The notes beneath the pieces were generated by a model. It worked only from the letters and a program-made list of their open reading frames with translations, ran no database searches and was not told the DNA's origin. A stretch of DNA of 64,000 bases from Panulirus ornatus (Eukaryota > Arthropoda > Malacostraca > Decapoda > Palinuridae): positions 22,036,002 to 22,100,001 of the forward strand of contig NC_092226.1 in NCBI RefSeq assembly GCF_036320965.1, given 5' to 3'. The translations under genes were made by a program, and so were the position numbers. Positions 22,161 through 33,078 of this stretch are shown piece by piece (position 1 is the stretch's first letter; every line of letters begins with the position of its first letter).

Positions 22161-22811
22161 TGCTAATATGCTCTGTCAACACTTGTGGGACAGACCACAG
22201 AGGAGAGAGATGTATGTTTTGAAGGATGAAAACCATCTCTCTCCAAGGCATTGTCTTGCAAGAATTTTTTCACTCTGTTTTTGAAAGCCTTTTTCTCTTA
22301 CCCTCTCTGACTGCCTTGGGTTGGTGCCTACCATCTATGAAATATGTGAGCTTCAAGTAGCTAGTGGAAGGAGGGTCGGGCAGTGTCACTCAGGTGACAT
22401 TTGATGATTGGCTAAGAGCAGACCCTGTTCAGTTGAGCATATGCAGCTGCAAATACCTTTGAGGTTATCACAAAGGGTGAGTATAGGCTGCTGCCCACTT
22501 AATTGATAAGATGCTAAACAGAGCCATAGGAGATGTACTTCCAGAAAAAGTATCTTGCTGCTAACGGGACACTGCTTCAGAGAGAAAAAGTTTTTCATCC
22601 TTCTAAACCTGCATTTTTGGAAGAAATTTCATGATCAGAGTCACACCATCCATGCAGTATTATGGGAGGAAGCTCCCACTGGTATTCTTTGATGATACAG
22701 ATGCAGTTTCTTCCCTGAAGTGAACTCAGGCTTGTATATACCATTTGTATAATAAATCTCTTGAAAGTAGATATTTATTGTTGGTATATTTTTTGTTATT
22801 TTGTGTTATAG
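22161..22811. other. Intron sequence before the first exon
   Basis: No gene or repeat is recognised. A T-rich stretch at 22765-22811 ends in TTATAG and serves as the acceptor region. Confidence 0.5.
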
Positions 22812-22968
22812 GTTTTTGAGTGTGTGATGAGTTGGGTAGGTGCTGACTTGACTAACCGAGAGCAACACTTGGCAGAACTCATGGAATATGTGCGCTTACC
22901 ATTACTCTCTCAGGATTACCTAATCCAGCGGGTGGAAGAAGAGCCTCTTCTGAAACAAGATACTCAAT
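22812..22968 (+). CDS. KLHL2/3: Kelch-like protein (KLHL2/KLHL3 type), exon 1 in window: C-terminal part of BACK domain
   Basis: This exon encodes the late BACK-domain segment of a BTB-BACK-Kelch adaptor. Such proteins bring substrates to cullin-3 E3 ligase; the fly orthologue is the ring-canal protein Kelch. It starts after a TTATAG acceptor and reads VFECVMSWVGADLTNREQHL, followed by LMEYVRLPLLSQDYLIQRVE, a signature of KLHL2/3. It ends before GTAAGT after 52 codons plus one base, so the next exon must supply two bases, and the 41558 exon does. The start in phase 0 at VFE matches the family's EEK/VFE position. The BTB exons are not in the window. An intron of 18.6 kb follows, filled with LINE and SINE copies. 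KLHL2 and KLHL3 cannot be told apart here, since invertebrates normally have one co-orthologue. Confidence 0.93.
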
Positions 22969-23164
22969 GTAAGTATTTTATTATATTGCCTGACATAGGC
23001 AGAGCTAGAGCAGTTTGGAGAGTAGTTACAACATCTCACTTTTCCTTCAACCAGCTGATTCCTAGCAGTATATCTGAGAGGAAATATTTCATGAACATAC
23101 TTTTGTGAAAAAGGGACTTTTCAAAAACACCTAAAAGTTTGATTATGGATGAATACATTTACAC

Positions 23165-23168
<4 letters not shown>

Positions 23169-23238
<70 letters not shown>
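23169..23238. repeat. (TA)n microsatellite
   Basis: About 33 TA units, immediately upstream of SINE-like copy S4. Confidence 0.97.
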
Positions 23239-23240
<2 letters not shown>

Positions 23241-23475
23241 TCCCTGGGGATAGGGGAGAAAGAATACTTCCCACGTATTCCCTGCGTGTCGTAGAAGGCG
23301 ACTAAAAGGGAAGGGAGCGGGGGGCTGGAAATCCTCCCCTCTCGTTTTTTTTTTTTTTTTTTTAATTTTCCAAAAGAAGGAACAGAGAAGAGGGCCAGGT
23401 GAGGATATTCCCTCAAAGGCCCAGTCCTCTGTTCTTAACGCTACCTCGCTATCGCGGGAAATAGCGAATAGTATG

Positions 23476-23492
<17 letters not shown>
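23239..23492 (+). repeat. SINE-like repeat (copy S4), full length
   Basis: Starts at TCCCTGGGGATAGGGGAG and includes CTGCGTGTCGTAGAAGGCG, the T-run at 23346-23362 and GCTACCTCGCTATCGCGGGA in the tail, then an A-run into (TA)n. It pairs tail to tail with S5. Confidence 0.9.
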
Positions 23493-23509
<17 letters not shown>

Positions 23510-23530
23510 TATCTTTCTTTTCTTTTCTTT

Positions 23531-23758
23531 CATACTATTCGCCATTTCCCACGTTAGCAAGGTAGCGTTAAGAACAGAGGACTGGGCCTCTGAGGGAATA
23601 TCCTCACCTGGCCTTGTTCTCTGTTCCTTCTTTTGGAAAATTAAAAAAAAAACGAGAGGGGAGGATTTCCAGCCCCCCTCGCTCCCACCCCTTTTAGTCG
23701 CCTTCTACGACACGCAGGGAATACGTGGGAAGTATTCTTTCTCCCGTATCCCTAGGGA
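23531..23758 (-). repeat. SINE-like repeat (copy S5), full length, minus strand
   Basis: Reverse orientation of S4: CATACTATTCGCCATTTCCC at the left, TCGCCTTCTACGACACGCAG and CCCGTATCCCTAGGGA at the right. About 40 bases separate the two tails, so transcripts through this intron could fold into a duplex of roughly 230 bp. Confidence 0.9.
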
Positions 23759-24345
23759 TTTTTTTTTTTTTTTTTTTGCTGTCTCCTGCGTTTGCGAGGT
23801 AGCGCAAGGAAACAGACGAAAGAAATGGCCCAACCCACCCCCATACACATGTATATACATACGTCCACACACGCAAATATACATACCTACACAGCTTTCC
23901 ATGGTTTACCCCAGACACTTCACATGCCCTGATTCAACCCACTGACAGCACGTCAACCCCGGTATACCACATCGATCCAATTCACTCTATTCCTTGCCCT
24001 CCTTTCACCCTTCTGCATGTTCAGGCCCCGATCACACAAAATCTTTTTCACTCCATCTTTCCACCTCCAATTTGGTCTCCCACTTCTCGTTCCCTCCACC
24101 TCCGACACATATATCCTCTTGGTCAATCTTTCCTCACTCATTCTCTCCATGTGCCCAAACCATTTCAAAACACCCTCTTCTGCTCTCTCAACCACGCTCT
24201 TTTTATTTCCACACATCTCTCTTACCCTTACGTTACTTACTCGATCAAACCACCTCACACCACACATTGTCCTCAAACATCTCATTTCCAGCACATCCAT
24301 CCTCCTGCGCACAACTCTATCCATAGCCCACGCCTCGCAACCATA
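23759..24345 (-). mobile_element. RTE-clade LINE, minus strand, C-terminus and short-type 3' UTR
   Basis: The A-tail (T-run 23759-23776), then the reversed 3' core (GCTGTCTCCTGCGTTTGCGAGG), the short-type UTR and the coding frame upward from VVYRG to YGCEAWAMDRVV, where it is truncated. One codon is lost in GTRSGRPN. It joins a plus-strand copy head to head at about 24345. Confidence 0.9.
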
Positions 24346-25442
24346 CAGGGGTGTGTGATGTCTCCATGGTTGTTTAATTTGTTTATGGATGGGGTTGTTA
24401 GGGAGGTAAATGCAAGAGTCCTGGAAAGAGGGGCAAGTATGAAGTCTGTTGGGGATGAGAGAGCTTGGGAAGTGAGTCAGTTGTTGTTCGCTGATGATAC
24501 AGCGCTGGTGGCTGATTCATGTGAGAAACTGCAGAAGCTGGTGACTGAGTTTGGTAAAGTGTGTGGAAGAAGAAAGTTAAGAGTAAATGTGAATAAGAGC
24601 AAGGTTATTAGGTACAGTAGGGTTGAGGGTCAAGTCAATTGGGAGGTGAGTTTGAATGGAGAAAAACTGGAGGAAGTGAAGTGTTTTAGATATCTGGGAG
24701 TGGATCTGTCAGCGGATGGAACCATGGAAGCGGAAGTGGATCATAGGGTGGGGGAGGGGGCAAAAATTTTGGGAGCCTTGAAAAATGTGTGGAAGTCGAG
24801 AACATTATCTCGGAAAGCAAAAATGGGTATGTTTGAAGGAATAGTGGTTCCAACAATGTTGTATGGTTGCGAGGCGTGGGCTATGGATAGAGTTGTGCGC
24901 AGGAGGATGGATGTGCTGGAAATGAGATGTTTGAGGACAATGTGTGGTGTGAGGTGGTTTGATCGAGTAAGTAACGTAAGGGTAAGAGAGATGTGTGGAA
25001 ATAAAAAGAGCGTGGTTGAGAGAGCAGAAGAGGGTGTTTTGAAATGGTTTGGGCACATGGAGAGAATGAGTGAGGAAAGATTGACCAAGAGGATATATGT
25101 GTCGGAGGTGGAGGGAACGAGGAGAAGAGGGAGACCAAATTGGAGGTGGAAAGATGGAGTGAAAAAGATTTTGTGTGATCGGGGCCTGAACATGCAGGAG
25201 GGTGAAAGGAGGGCAAGGAATAGAGTGAATTGGAGTGATGTGGTATACAGGGGTTGACGTGCTGTCAGTGGATTGAATCAAGGCATGTGAAGCGTCTGGG
25301 GTAAACCATGGAAAGCTGTGTAGGTATGTATATTTGCGTGTGTGGACGGGTGTATGTACATGTGTATGGGGGGGGGTTGGGCCATTTCTTTCGTCTGTTT
25401 CCTTGCGCTACCTCACAAACGCGGGAGACAGCGACAAAGTAT

Positions 25443-25458
<16 letters not shown>
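24346..25458 (+). mobile_element. RTE-clade LINE, RT palm to short-type 3' UTR
   Basis: Begins at QGCVMSPWLFNLFMDGVVRE and runs without a break through LLFADDTALVADSCEKLQ, CFRYLGVDLSADGTMEAEVD and WFGHMERMSEER to VVYRG and TGA at 25255. DLSADG and VCGRRKL mark a subfamily shared with the copies at 27339 and 44434. An upstream open frame read through from the minus-strand copy is a chance fusion. Short-type 3' UTR, A-run and (TA)n follow. Confidence 0.92.
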
Positions 25459-25481
<23 letters not shown>

Positions 25482-25483
25482 TA
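25459..25483. repeat. (TA)n microsatellite
   Basis: About 12 TA units between two LINE copies; the next copy starts within one base of the tract. Confidence 0.95.
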
Positions 25484-26275
25484 ACTGGAGGAAGTGAAGT
25501 GTTTTAGATATCTGGGAGTGGATCTGGCAGCGGATGGAACCATGGAAGCGGAAGTGGATCATAGGGTGGGGGAGGGGGCGAAAATCCTGGGGGCCTTGAA
25601 GAATGTGTGGAAGTCGAGAACATTATCACGGAAAGCAAAAATGGGTATGTTTGAAGGAATAGTGGTTCCAACAATGTTGTATGGTTGCGAGGCGTCGGCT
25701 ATGGATAGAGTTGTGCGCAGGAGGATGGATGTGCTGGAAATGAGATGTTTGAGGACAATGTGTGGTGTAAGGTGGTTTGATCGAGTGAGTAACGTAAGGG
25801 TAAGAGAGATGTGTAGAAATAAAAAGAGCGTGGTTGAGAGAGCAGAAGAGGGTGTTTTGAAGTGGTTTGGGCACATGGAGAGGATGAGTTAGGAAAGATA
25901 GACCAAGAGGATATATGTGTCGGAGGTGGAGGGAACAAGGAGAAGAGGGAGACCAAATTGGAGGTGGAAAGATGGAGTGAAAAAGATTTTGTGTGATCGG
26001 GGCCTGAACATGCAGGAGGGTGAAAGGAGGGCAAGGAATAGAGTGAATTGGAGCGATGTGGTATACCGGGGTTGACGTGCTGTCAGTGGATTGAAGCAGG
26101 GCATGTGAAGCATCTGGGGTAAACCATGGAAAGCTGTGTAGGTATGTATATTTGCGTGTGTGGACGTATGTATATACATGTGTAGGGGGGGGGGTTGGGC
26201 CATTTCTTTCGTCTGTTTCCTTGCGCTACCTCGCAAGCGCGGGAGACAGCAACAAAGTATAATAAAAAAGATAAA
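25484..26275 (+). mobile_element. RTE-clade LINE, C-terminal fragment with short-type 3' UTR
   Basis: Starts at LEEVKCFRYLGVDLAADGTM. A TAG replaces the glutamate codon after HMERMS (near 25890). The rest is collinear to the 3' core at 26220-26258. Confidence 0.9.
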
Positions 26276-26290
26276 ATATATATATAAATA

Positions 26291-26516
26291 TATCCCTGGG
26301 GATAGGGGAGAAAGAATACTTCCTACGTATTCCCTTCGTGTCGTAGAAGGCGACTAAAATGGGAGGGAGCATGGGGCTGGAAATCCCCACCTCTCGTTTT
26401 TTTTTTTAATTTTCCAAAAGAAGGAACAGAGAAGGGGGCCAGGGGAGGATATTCCCTCAAAGGCCCAGTCCTCTGTTCTTAAGGCTACCTCGCTAACGCG
26501 GGAAATGGCAAATAGT

Positions 26517-26520
<4 letters not shown>
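26291..26520 (+). repeat. SINE-like repeat (copy S6), full length
   Basis: TATCCCTGGGGATAGGGGAG at the left, GTGTCGTAGAAGGCGACTAA internally, GCTACCTCGCTAACGCGGGA in the tail; followed by (TA)n at 26521. Confidence 0.92.

Positions 26521-26592
<72 letters not shown>
26521..26592. repeat. (TA)n microsatellite
   Basis: About 36 TA units between SINE-like copies S6 and S7. Confidence 0.97.
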
Positions 26593-26595
<3 letters not shown>

Positions 26596-26691
26596 CCCTG
26601 GGGATAGGGGATTAAGAATACTTCCCACGTATTCCCTGCGTGTCGTAGAAGGCGACTAAAAGGGGAGGGAGCGGGGGGCTGGAAATCCTCC

Positions 26692-26733
<42 letters not shown>

Positions 26734-26840
26734 CCAAAAGAAGGAACAGAGGGGGCCAGGTGAGGATATTCCAAAAAAGGCCCAGTCCTCTGTTCTTAAC
26801 GCTACCTTGCTAATGCGGGAAATGGCAAATAGTTTAAAAG
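26593..26840 (+). repeat. SINE-like repeat (copy S7), full length with long T-run
   Basis: Same landmarks as S6, with an expanded central T-run at about 26696-26732. The tail reads GCTACCTTGCTAATGCGGGA, so the terminal hairpin is slightly decayed. Confidence 0.9.
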
Positions 26841-26846
26841 AAATAA

Positions 26847-26848
<2 letters not shown>

Positions 26849-26903
<55 letters not shown>
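26849..26903. repeat. (TA)n microsatellite
   Basis: About 26 TA units with one interruption, directly abutting the next LINE fragment. Confidence 0.96.
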
Positions 26904-26904
<1 letters not shown>

Positions 26905-27101
26905 TGTTTAATTGTTTAATTTGTTTATGGATGGGGTAGTTAGGGAGGTGAATGCAAGAGTTTTGGAAAGAGGGGCAAGTATGAAGTCTGTTGTGGATGA
27001 GAGAGCTTGGGAAGTGAGTCAGTTGTTGTTCGCTGATGATACAGCGCTGGTGGCTGATTCATGTGAGAAACTGCAGAAGCTGGTGACTGAGTTTGGTAAA
27101 G
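26904..27101 (+). mobile_element. RTE-clade LINE, short internal RT fragment cut by a SINE-like copy
   Basis: Encodes NLFMDGVVREVNARVLERGA through LLFADDTALVADSCEKLQKL to VTEFGKA, then switches without a gap to the SINE-like repeat S8. Its left junction (TTGTTTAATTGTTTAATTTG) is the same as those at 28513 and 29643, pointing to a duplicated ancestral junction. Confidence 0.88.
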
Positions 27102-27310
27102 CAGGGAATACTTCCCACGTATTCCCTGCGTGTCGTAGAAGGCGACTAAAAGGGGAGGGAGCGGGGGGCTGGAAATCCTCCCCTCTCAATTTTTTTTAAT
27201 TTTCCAAAAGAAGGAACAGAGAAGGGGGCCAGGTGAGGATATTCCCTCAGTGACCCAGTTCTCTGTTCTTAACGCTACCTCGCTAACGCGGGAAATGACG
27301 AATAGTTTGA
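27102..27310 (+). repeat. SINE-like repeat (copy S8), 5'-truncated
   Basis: Starts at GGGAATACTTCCCACGTATT and ends at GCGGGAAATGACGAATAGTT plus an A-run. It lacks the first 20 or so bases of the family. Confidence 0.9.
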
Positions 27311-27338
27311 AAAAAAAAAAAAAAAAAAATATATATAT

Positions 27339-28479
27339 TGGTTCTCAGTGATTGGTTCTCAGTGAATGTAGGTTTGCGGCAGGGGTGTGTGATGTCTCCA
27401 TGGTTGTTTAATTTGTTTATGGATGGGGTTGTTAGGGAGGTGAATGCAAGAGTCCTGGAAAGAGGGGCAAGTATGAAGTCTGTTGGGGATGAGAGAGCCT
27501 GGGAAGTGAGTCAGTTGTTGTTCGCTGATGATACAGCGCTGGTGGCTGATTCATGTGAGAAACTGCAGAAGCTGGTGACTGAGTTTGGTAAAGTGTGTGG
27601 AAGAAGAAAGTTAAGAGTAAATGTGAATAAGAGCAAGGTTATTAGGTACAGTAGGGTTGAGGGTCAAGTCAATTGGGAGGTAAGTTTGAATGGAGAAAAA
27701 CTGGAGGAAGTGAAGTGTTTTAGATATCTGGGAGTGGATCTGTCAGCGGATGGAACCATGGAAGCGGAAGTGGATCATAGGGTGGGGGAGGGGGCGAAAA
27801 TTTTGGGAGCCTTGAAAAATGTGTGGAAGTCGAGAACATTATCTCGGAAAGCAAAAATGGGTATGTTTGAAGGAATAGTGGTTCCAACAATGTTGTATGG
27901 TTGCGAGGCGTGGGCTATGGATAGAGTTGTGCGCAGGAGGATGGATGTGCTGGAAATGAGATGTTTGAGGACAATGTGTGGTGTGAGGTGGTTTGATCGA
28001 GTAAGTAACGTAAGGGTAAGAGAGATGTGTGGAAATAAAAAGAGCGTGGTTGAGAGAGCAGAAGAGGGTGTTTTGAAATGGTTTGGGCACATGGAGAGAA
28101 TGAGTGAGGAAAGATTGACCAAGAGGATATATGTGTCGGAGGTGGAGGGAACGAGGAGAAGAGGGAGACCAAATTGGAGGTGGAAAGATGGAGTGAAAAA
28201 GATTATGTGTGATCGGGGCCTGAACATGCAGGAGGGTGTAAGGAGGGCAAGGAATAGAGTGAATTGGAGCGATGTGGTATACAGGGGTTGACGTGCTGTC
28301 AGTGGAGTGAATCAAGGCATGTGAGGCGTCTGGGGTGGACCATGGAAAGCTGTGTAGGTATGTATACACGTGTGTGGACATGTGTATGTACATGTGTATG
28401 GGGGGGGGGGGTTGGGCCATTTCTTTCGTCTGTTTCCTTGCGCTACCTCGCAGACGCGGGAGACAGCGACAAAGTATAA

Positions 28480-28486
<7 letters not shown>
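27339..28486 (+). mobile_element. RTE-clade LINE, RT palm to short-type 3' UTR
   Basis: Preceded by an A-run and a few TA units. An 18-base stretch (TTGGTTCTCAGTGATTGG) is partly doubled at the 5' junction. The frame of over 310 codons from SDWFSVNVGLRQGCVMSPWL to VVYRG is unbroken and shares DLSADG and VCGRRKL with 24346 and 44434. The 3' UTR is the short form. Confidence 0.92.
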
Positions 28487-28512
<26 letters not shown>

Positions 28513-29587
28513 TGTTTAATTGTTTAATTTGTTTATGGATGGGGTTGTTAGGGAGGTGAATGCAAGAGTTTTGGAAAGAGGGGCAAGTATGAAGTCTGTT
28601 GTGGATGAGAGAGCTTGGGAAGTGAGTCAGTTGTTGTTCGCTGATGATACAGCGCTGGTGGCTGATTCATGTGAGAAACTGCAGAAGCTGGTGACTGAGT
28701 TTGGTAAAGTGTGTGAAAGAAGAAAGTTAAGAGTAAATGTGAATAAGAGCAAGGTTATTAGGTACAGTAGGGTTGAAGGTCAAGGCAACTGGGAGGTAAG
28801 TTTGAATGGAGAAAAACTGGAGGAAGTAAAGTGTTTTAGATATCTGGGAGTGGATCTGGCAGCGGATGGAACCATGGAAGCGGAAGTGGATCATAGGGTG
28901 GGGGAGGGGGCGAAAATCCTGGGAGCCTTGAAGAATGTGTGGAAGTCGAGAACATTATCTCGGAAAGCAAAAATGGGTATGTTTGAAGGAATAGTGGTTC
29001 CAACAATGTTGTATGGTTGTGAAGCGTGGGCTATGGATAGAGTTGTGCACAGGAGGGTGGATGTGCTGGAAATGAGATGTTTGAGGACAATGTGTGGTGT
29101 GAGGTGGTTTGATCGAGTAAGTAACGTAAGGGTAAGAGAGATGTGTGGAAATAAAAAGAGCGTGGTTGAGAGAGCAGAAGAGAGTGTTTTGAAATGGTTT
29201 GGTCACATGGAGAGAATGAGTGAGGAAAGATTGACCAAGAGGATATATGTGTCGGAGGTGGAGGGAACGAGGAGAAGTGGGAGACCAAATTGGAGGTGGA
29301 AGGATGGAGTGAAAAAGATTTTGTGTGATCGGGGCCTGAACATGCAGGAGGGTGAAAGGAGGGCAAGGAATAGAGTGAATTGGATCGATGTGGTATACCG
29401 GGGTTGACGTGCTGTCAGTGGATTGAATTAGGGCATGTGAAGCGTCTGGGGTAAACCATGGAAAGCTGTGTAGGTATGTATATTTGCGTGTGTGGACGTA
29501 TGTATATACATGTGTATGGGGGTGGGTTGGGCCATTTCTTTCGTCTGTTTCCTTGCGCTACCTCGCAAACGCGGGAGACAGCAAAAA

Positions 29588-29605
<18 letters not shown>
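28513..29605 (+). mobile_element. RTE-clade LINE, RT fragment to short-type 3' UTR (tandem unit 1)
   Basis: Begins at the TTGTTTAATTGTTTAATTTG junction after (TA)n. An unbroken frame of about 295 codons runs from NLFMDG to VVYRG at 29407. Nearly identical to the next unit starting 1130 bp later. A-run at about 29583-29605. Confidence 0.92.

Positions 29606-29642
<37 letters not shown>
29606..29642. repeat. (TA)n microsatellite
   Basis: About 18 TA units between two nearly identical LINE units. Confidence 0.95.
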
Positions 29643-29646
<4 letters not shown>

Positions 29647-30725
29647 TAATTGTTTAATTTGTTTATGGATGGGGTTGTTAGGGAGGTGAATGCAAGAGTT
29701 TTGGAAAGAGGGGCAAGTATGAAGTCTGTTGTGGATGAGAGAGCTTGGGAAGTGAGTCAGTTGTTGTTCGCTGATGATACAGCGCTGGTGGCTGATTCAT
29801 GTGAGAAACTGCAGAAGCTGGTGACTGAGTTTGGTAAAGTGTGTGAAAGAAGAAAGTTAAGAGTAAATGTGAATAAGAGCAAGGTTATTAGGTACAGTAG
29901 GGTTGAAGGTCAAGGCAATTGGGAGGTAAGTTTGAATGGAGAAAAACTGGAGGAAGTAAAGTGTTTTAGATATCTGGGAGTGGATCTGGCAGCGGATGGA
30001 ACCATGGAAGCGGAAGTGGATCATAGGGTGGGGGAGGGGGCGAAAATCCTGGGAGCCTTGAAGAATGTGTGGAAGTCAAGAACATTATCTTAGAAAGCAA
30101 AAATGGGTATGTTTGAAGGAATAGTGGTTCCAACAATGTTGTATGGTTGTGAAGCGTGGGCTATGGATAGAGTTGTGCACAGGAGGGTGGATGTGCTGGA
30201 AATGAGATGTTTGAGGACAATGTGTGGTGTGAGGTGGTTTGATCGAGTAAGTAACGTAAGGGTAAGAGAGATGTGTGGAAATAAAAAGAGCGTGGTTGAG
30301 AGAGCAGAAGAGGGTGTTTTGAAATGGTTTGGGCACATGGAGAGAATAAGTGAGGAAAGATTGACCAAGAGGATATATGTTTCGGAGGTGGAGGGAACGA
30401 GAAGAAGTGGGAGACCAAATTAGAGGTGGAAAGATGGAATGAAAAAGAATTTGTGTGATCGGGGCCTGAACATGCAGGAGGGTGAAAGGAGGGCAAGGAA
30501 TAGAGTGAATTGGATCGATGTGGTATACCGGGGTTGACGTGCTGTCAGTGGATTGAATCAGGGCATGTGAAGCGTCTGGGGTAAACCATGGAAAGCTGTG
30601 TAGGTATCTATATTTGCGTGTGTGGACGTGTATGTATATACATGTGTATGGGGGTGGGTTGAGCCAATACTTTTCGTCTGTTTCCTTGCGCTACTTCGCA
30701 AACACGGGAGACAGCAACAAATCAA

Positions 30726-30733
<8 letters not shown>
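29643..30733 (+). mobile_element. RTE-clade LINE, RT fragment to short-type 3' UTR (tandem unit 2)
   Basis: Same left junction as 28513. The frame is broken by TAG at 30091-30093 (LS*KAKMG) and again by TAG near 30421 (PN*RWKD). The first of these stops also occurs at the same codon in the copy at 37161. Ends in short-type UTR and A-run. Confidence 0.92.

Positions 30734-30807
<74 letters not shown>
30734..30807. repeat. (TA)n microsatellite
   Basis: About 37 TA units; the next LINE fragment begins directly after it. Confidence 0.97.
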
Positions 30808-30812
<5 letters not shown>

Positions 30813-31709
30813 GTGTGAAAGAAGAAAGTTAAGAGTAAATGTGAATAAGAGCAAGGTTATTAGGTACAGTAGGGTTGAGGGTCAAGTCAATTGGGAGGTA
30901 AGTTTGAATGGAGAAAAACTGGAGGAAGTAAAGTGTTTTAGATATCTGGGAGAGGATCTGGCAGTGGATGGAACCATGGAAGCGGAAGTGGATCATAGGG
31001 TGGGGAAGGGGGCGAAAATTCTGGGAGCCTTGAAGAATGTGTGGAAGTCGAGAACATTATCTCGGAAAGCAAAAATGGGTATGTTTGAAGGAATAGTGGT
31101 TCCAACAATGTTGTATGGTTGCGAGGCGTGGGCTATGGATAGAGTTGTGTGCAGGAGGATGGATGTGCTGGAAATGAGATGTTTGAGGACAATGTGTGGT
31201 GTGAGGTGGTTTGATCGAGTGAGTAATGTAAGGGTAAGAGAGATGTGTGGAAATAAAAAGAGCGTGGTTGAGAGAGCAGAAGAGGGTGTTTTGAAGTGGT
31301 TTGGGCACATGGAGAGGATGAGTGAGGAAAGATTGACCAAGAGGATATATGTGTCGGAGGTGGAGGGAACGAGGAGAAGAGGGAGACCAAATTGGAGGTG
31401 GAAAGATGGAGTGAAAAAGATTCTGTGTGATCGGGGCCTGAACATGCAGGAGGGTGAAAGGAGGGCAAGGAATAGAGTGAATTGGAGCGATGTGGTATAC
31501 CGGGGTTGACGTGCTGTCAGTGGATTGAGGCAGGGCATGTGAAGCGTTTGGGGTAAACCATGGAAAGCTGTGTAGGTATGTATATTTGCGTGTGTGGACG
31601 TATGTATATACATGTGTATGGGGGGGGGGTTGGGCCATTTCTTTCGTCTGTTTCCTTGCGCTACCTCGCAAACGCGGGAGACAGCGACAAAGTATAATAA
31701 AAAAAAAAA

Positions 31710-31712
<3 letters not shown>
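30808..31712 (+). mobile_element. RTE-clade LINE, C-terminal fragment with short-type 3' UTR
   Basis: Starts at KVCERRKLRVNVNKSKVIRY. The frame is intact to VVYRG at 31509, with GEDL in place of GVDL. Ends in the 3' core near 31658-31690 and an A-rich run. Confidence 0.92.

Positions 31713-31779
<67 letters not shown>
31713..31779. repeat. (TA)n microsatellite
   Basis: About 33 TA units between LINE copies. Confidence 0.97.
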
Positions 31780-31782
<3 letters not shown>

Positions 31783-32895
31783 AAGAGTAAATGTGAATAA
31801 GAGCAAGGTTATTAGGTACAATAGGGATGAGGGTCAAGTCAATTGGGAGGTAAGTTTGAATGGAGAAAAACTGGAAGAAGTAAAGTGTTTTAGATGTCTG
31901 GGAGTGGATCTGGCAGCGGATGGAACCATGGAAGTGGAAGTGAATCATAGGGTGGGGCAGGGGGCGAAAATCCCGGGAGCCTTGAAGAATGTGTGGAAGT
32001 CGAGAACATTATCTCGGAAAGCAAAAATGGGTATGTTTGAAGGAATAGTGGTTCCAACAATGTTGTATGGTTGCGAGGCGTGGGCTGTGGATAGAGTTGT
32101 GTGCAGGAGGGTGGATGTGCTGGAAATGAGATGTTTTAGGACAATGTGTGGTGTGAGGTGGTTTGATCGAGTGAGTAATGTAAGGGTAACAGAGATGTGT
32201 GGAAATAAAAAGAGCGTGGTTGAGAGAGCAGAAGAGGGTGTTTTGAAATGGTTTGGGCCCATGGAGAGAATGAGTGAGGAAGGTTGACCAAGAGGATATA
32301 TGTGTTGGAGGTGGAGGGAACGAGAAGTGGGAGACCAAATTGGAGGTGGAAAGATGGAGTGAAAAAGATTTTGAGTGATCGGGGCCTGAACATGCAGGAG
32401 GGTGAAAGGCGGGCAAGGAATAGAGTGAATTGGATCGATGTGGTATACCGGGGTTGACGTGCTGTCAGTGGATTGAATCAGGGCATGTGAAGCATCTGGG
32501 GTAAACCATGGAAAGTAGTGTGGGGCCTGGATGTGGAAAGGGAGCTGTGGTTTCAGGCATTATTGCATGACAGCTAGAGACTGAGTGTGAACGAATGGGG
32601 CCTTTGTTGTCTTTTCCTAGCGCTACCTCACACACATGGGGGAGGGGGATGGTATTCCATGTGTGGCGAGGTGGCGATGGGAATGAATAAAGGCAGACAG
32701 TGTGAATTGTGTGCATGGGTATATATGTATGTGTCTGTGTGTGTATATGTATGTGTACATGGAGATGTATAAGTATGTATATTTGCGTGTGTGGACGTGT
32801 ATGTATATACATGTGTATGGGGGTGGGTTGGGCCATTTCTTTCGTCTGTTTCCTTGCGCTACCTCGCAAACGCGGGAGACAGCGACAAAGCAAAT
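31780..32895 (+). mobile_element. RTE-clade LINE, C-terminal fragment with long-type 3' UTR
   Basis: Starts at LRVNVNKSKVIRYN. A two-base loss near 32282 shifts the frame after MERMSEEG. The 3' UTR is the long form, with the large hairpin at about 32620-32675 and the terminal core near 32857-32888. It is the only long-UTR copy inside the 23-33 kb array. Confidence 0.92.
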
Positions 32896-33078
32896 AAATA
32901 AATATGTTATTATGGTTTTCAGTGAACTCAGTTGCTTGAAGAGATGAATATTATTGGAAATCCATGCAGTGTTTAAAATGTGAGTGAAATTAGCCTTTTG
33001 GATTGAATGATATGACAGGATATCAGGAAATGGGTTCACTATTTGCATAAGCTTTAATTTCATACACTGTCGGAAAAT
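32896..33078. other. Intron spacer between LINE copies
   Basis: Unique-looking sequence with no recognisable element, probably the original intron. Confidence 0.5.
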
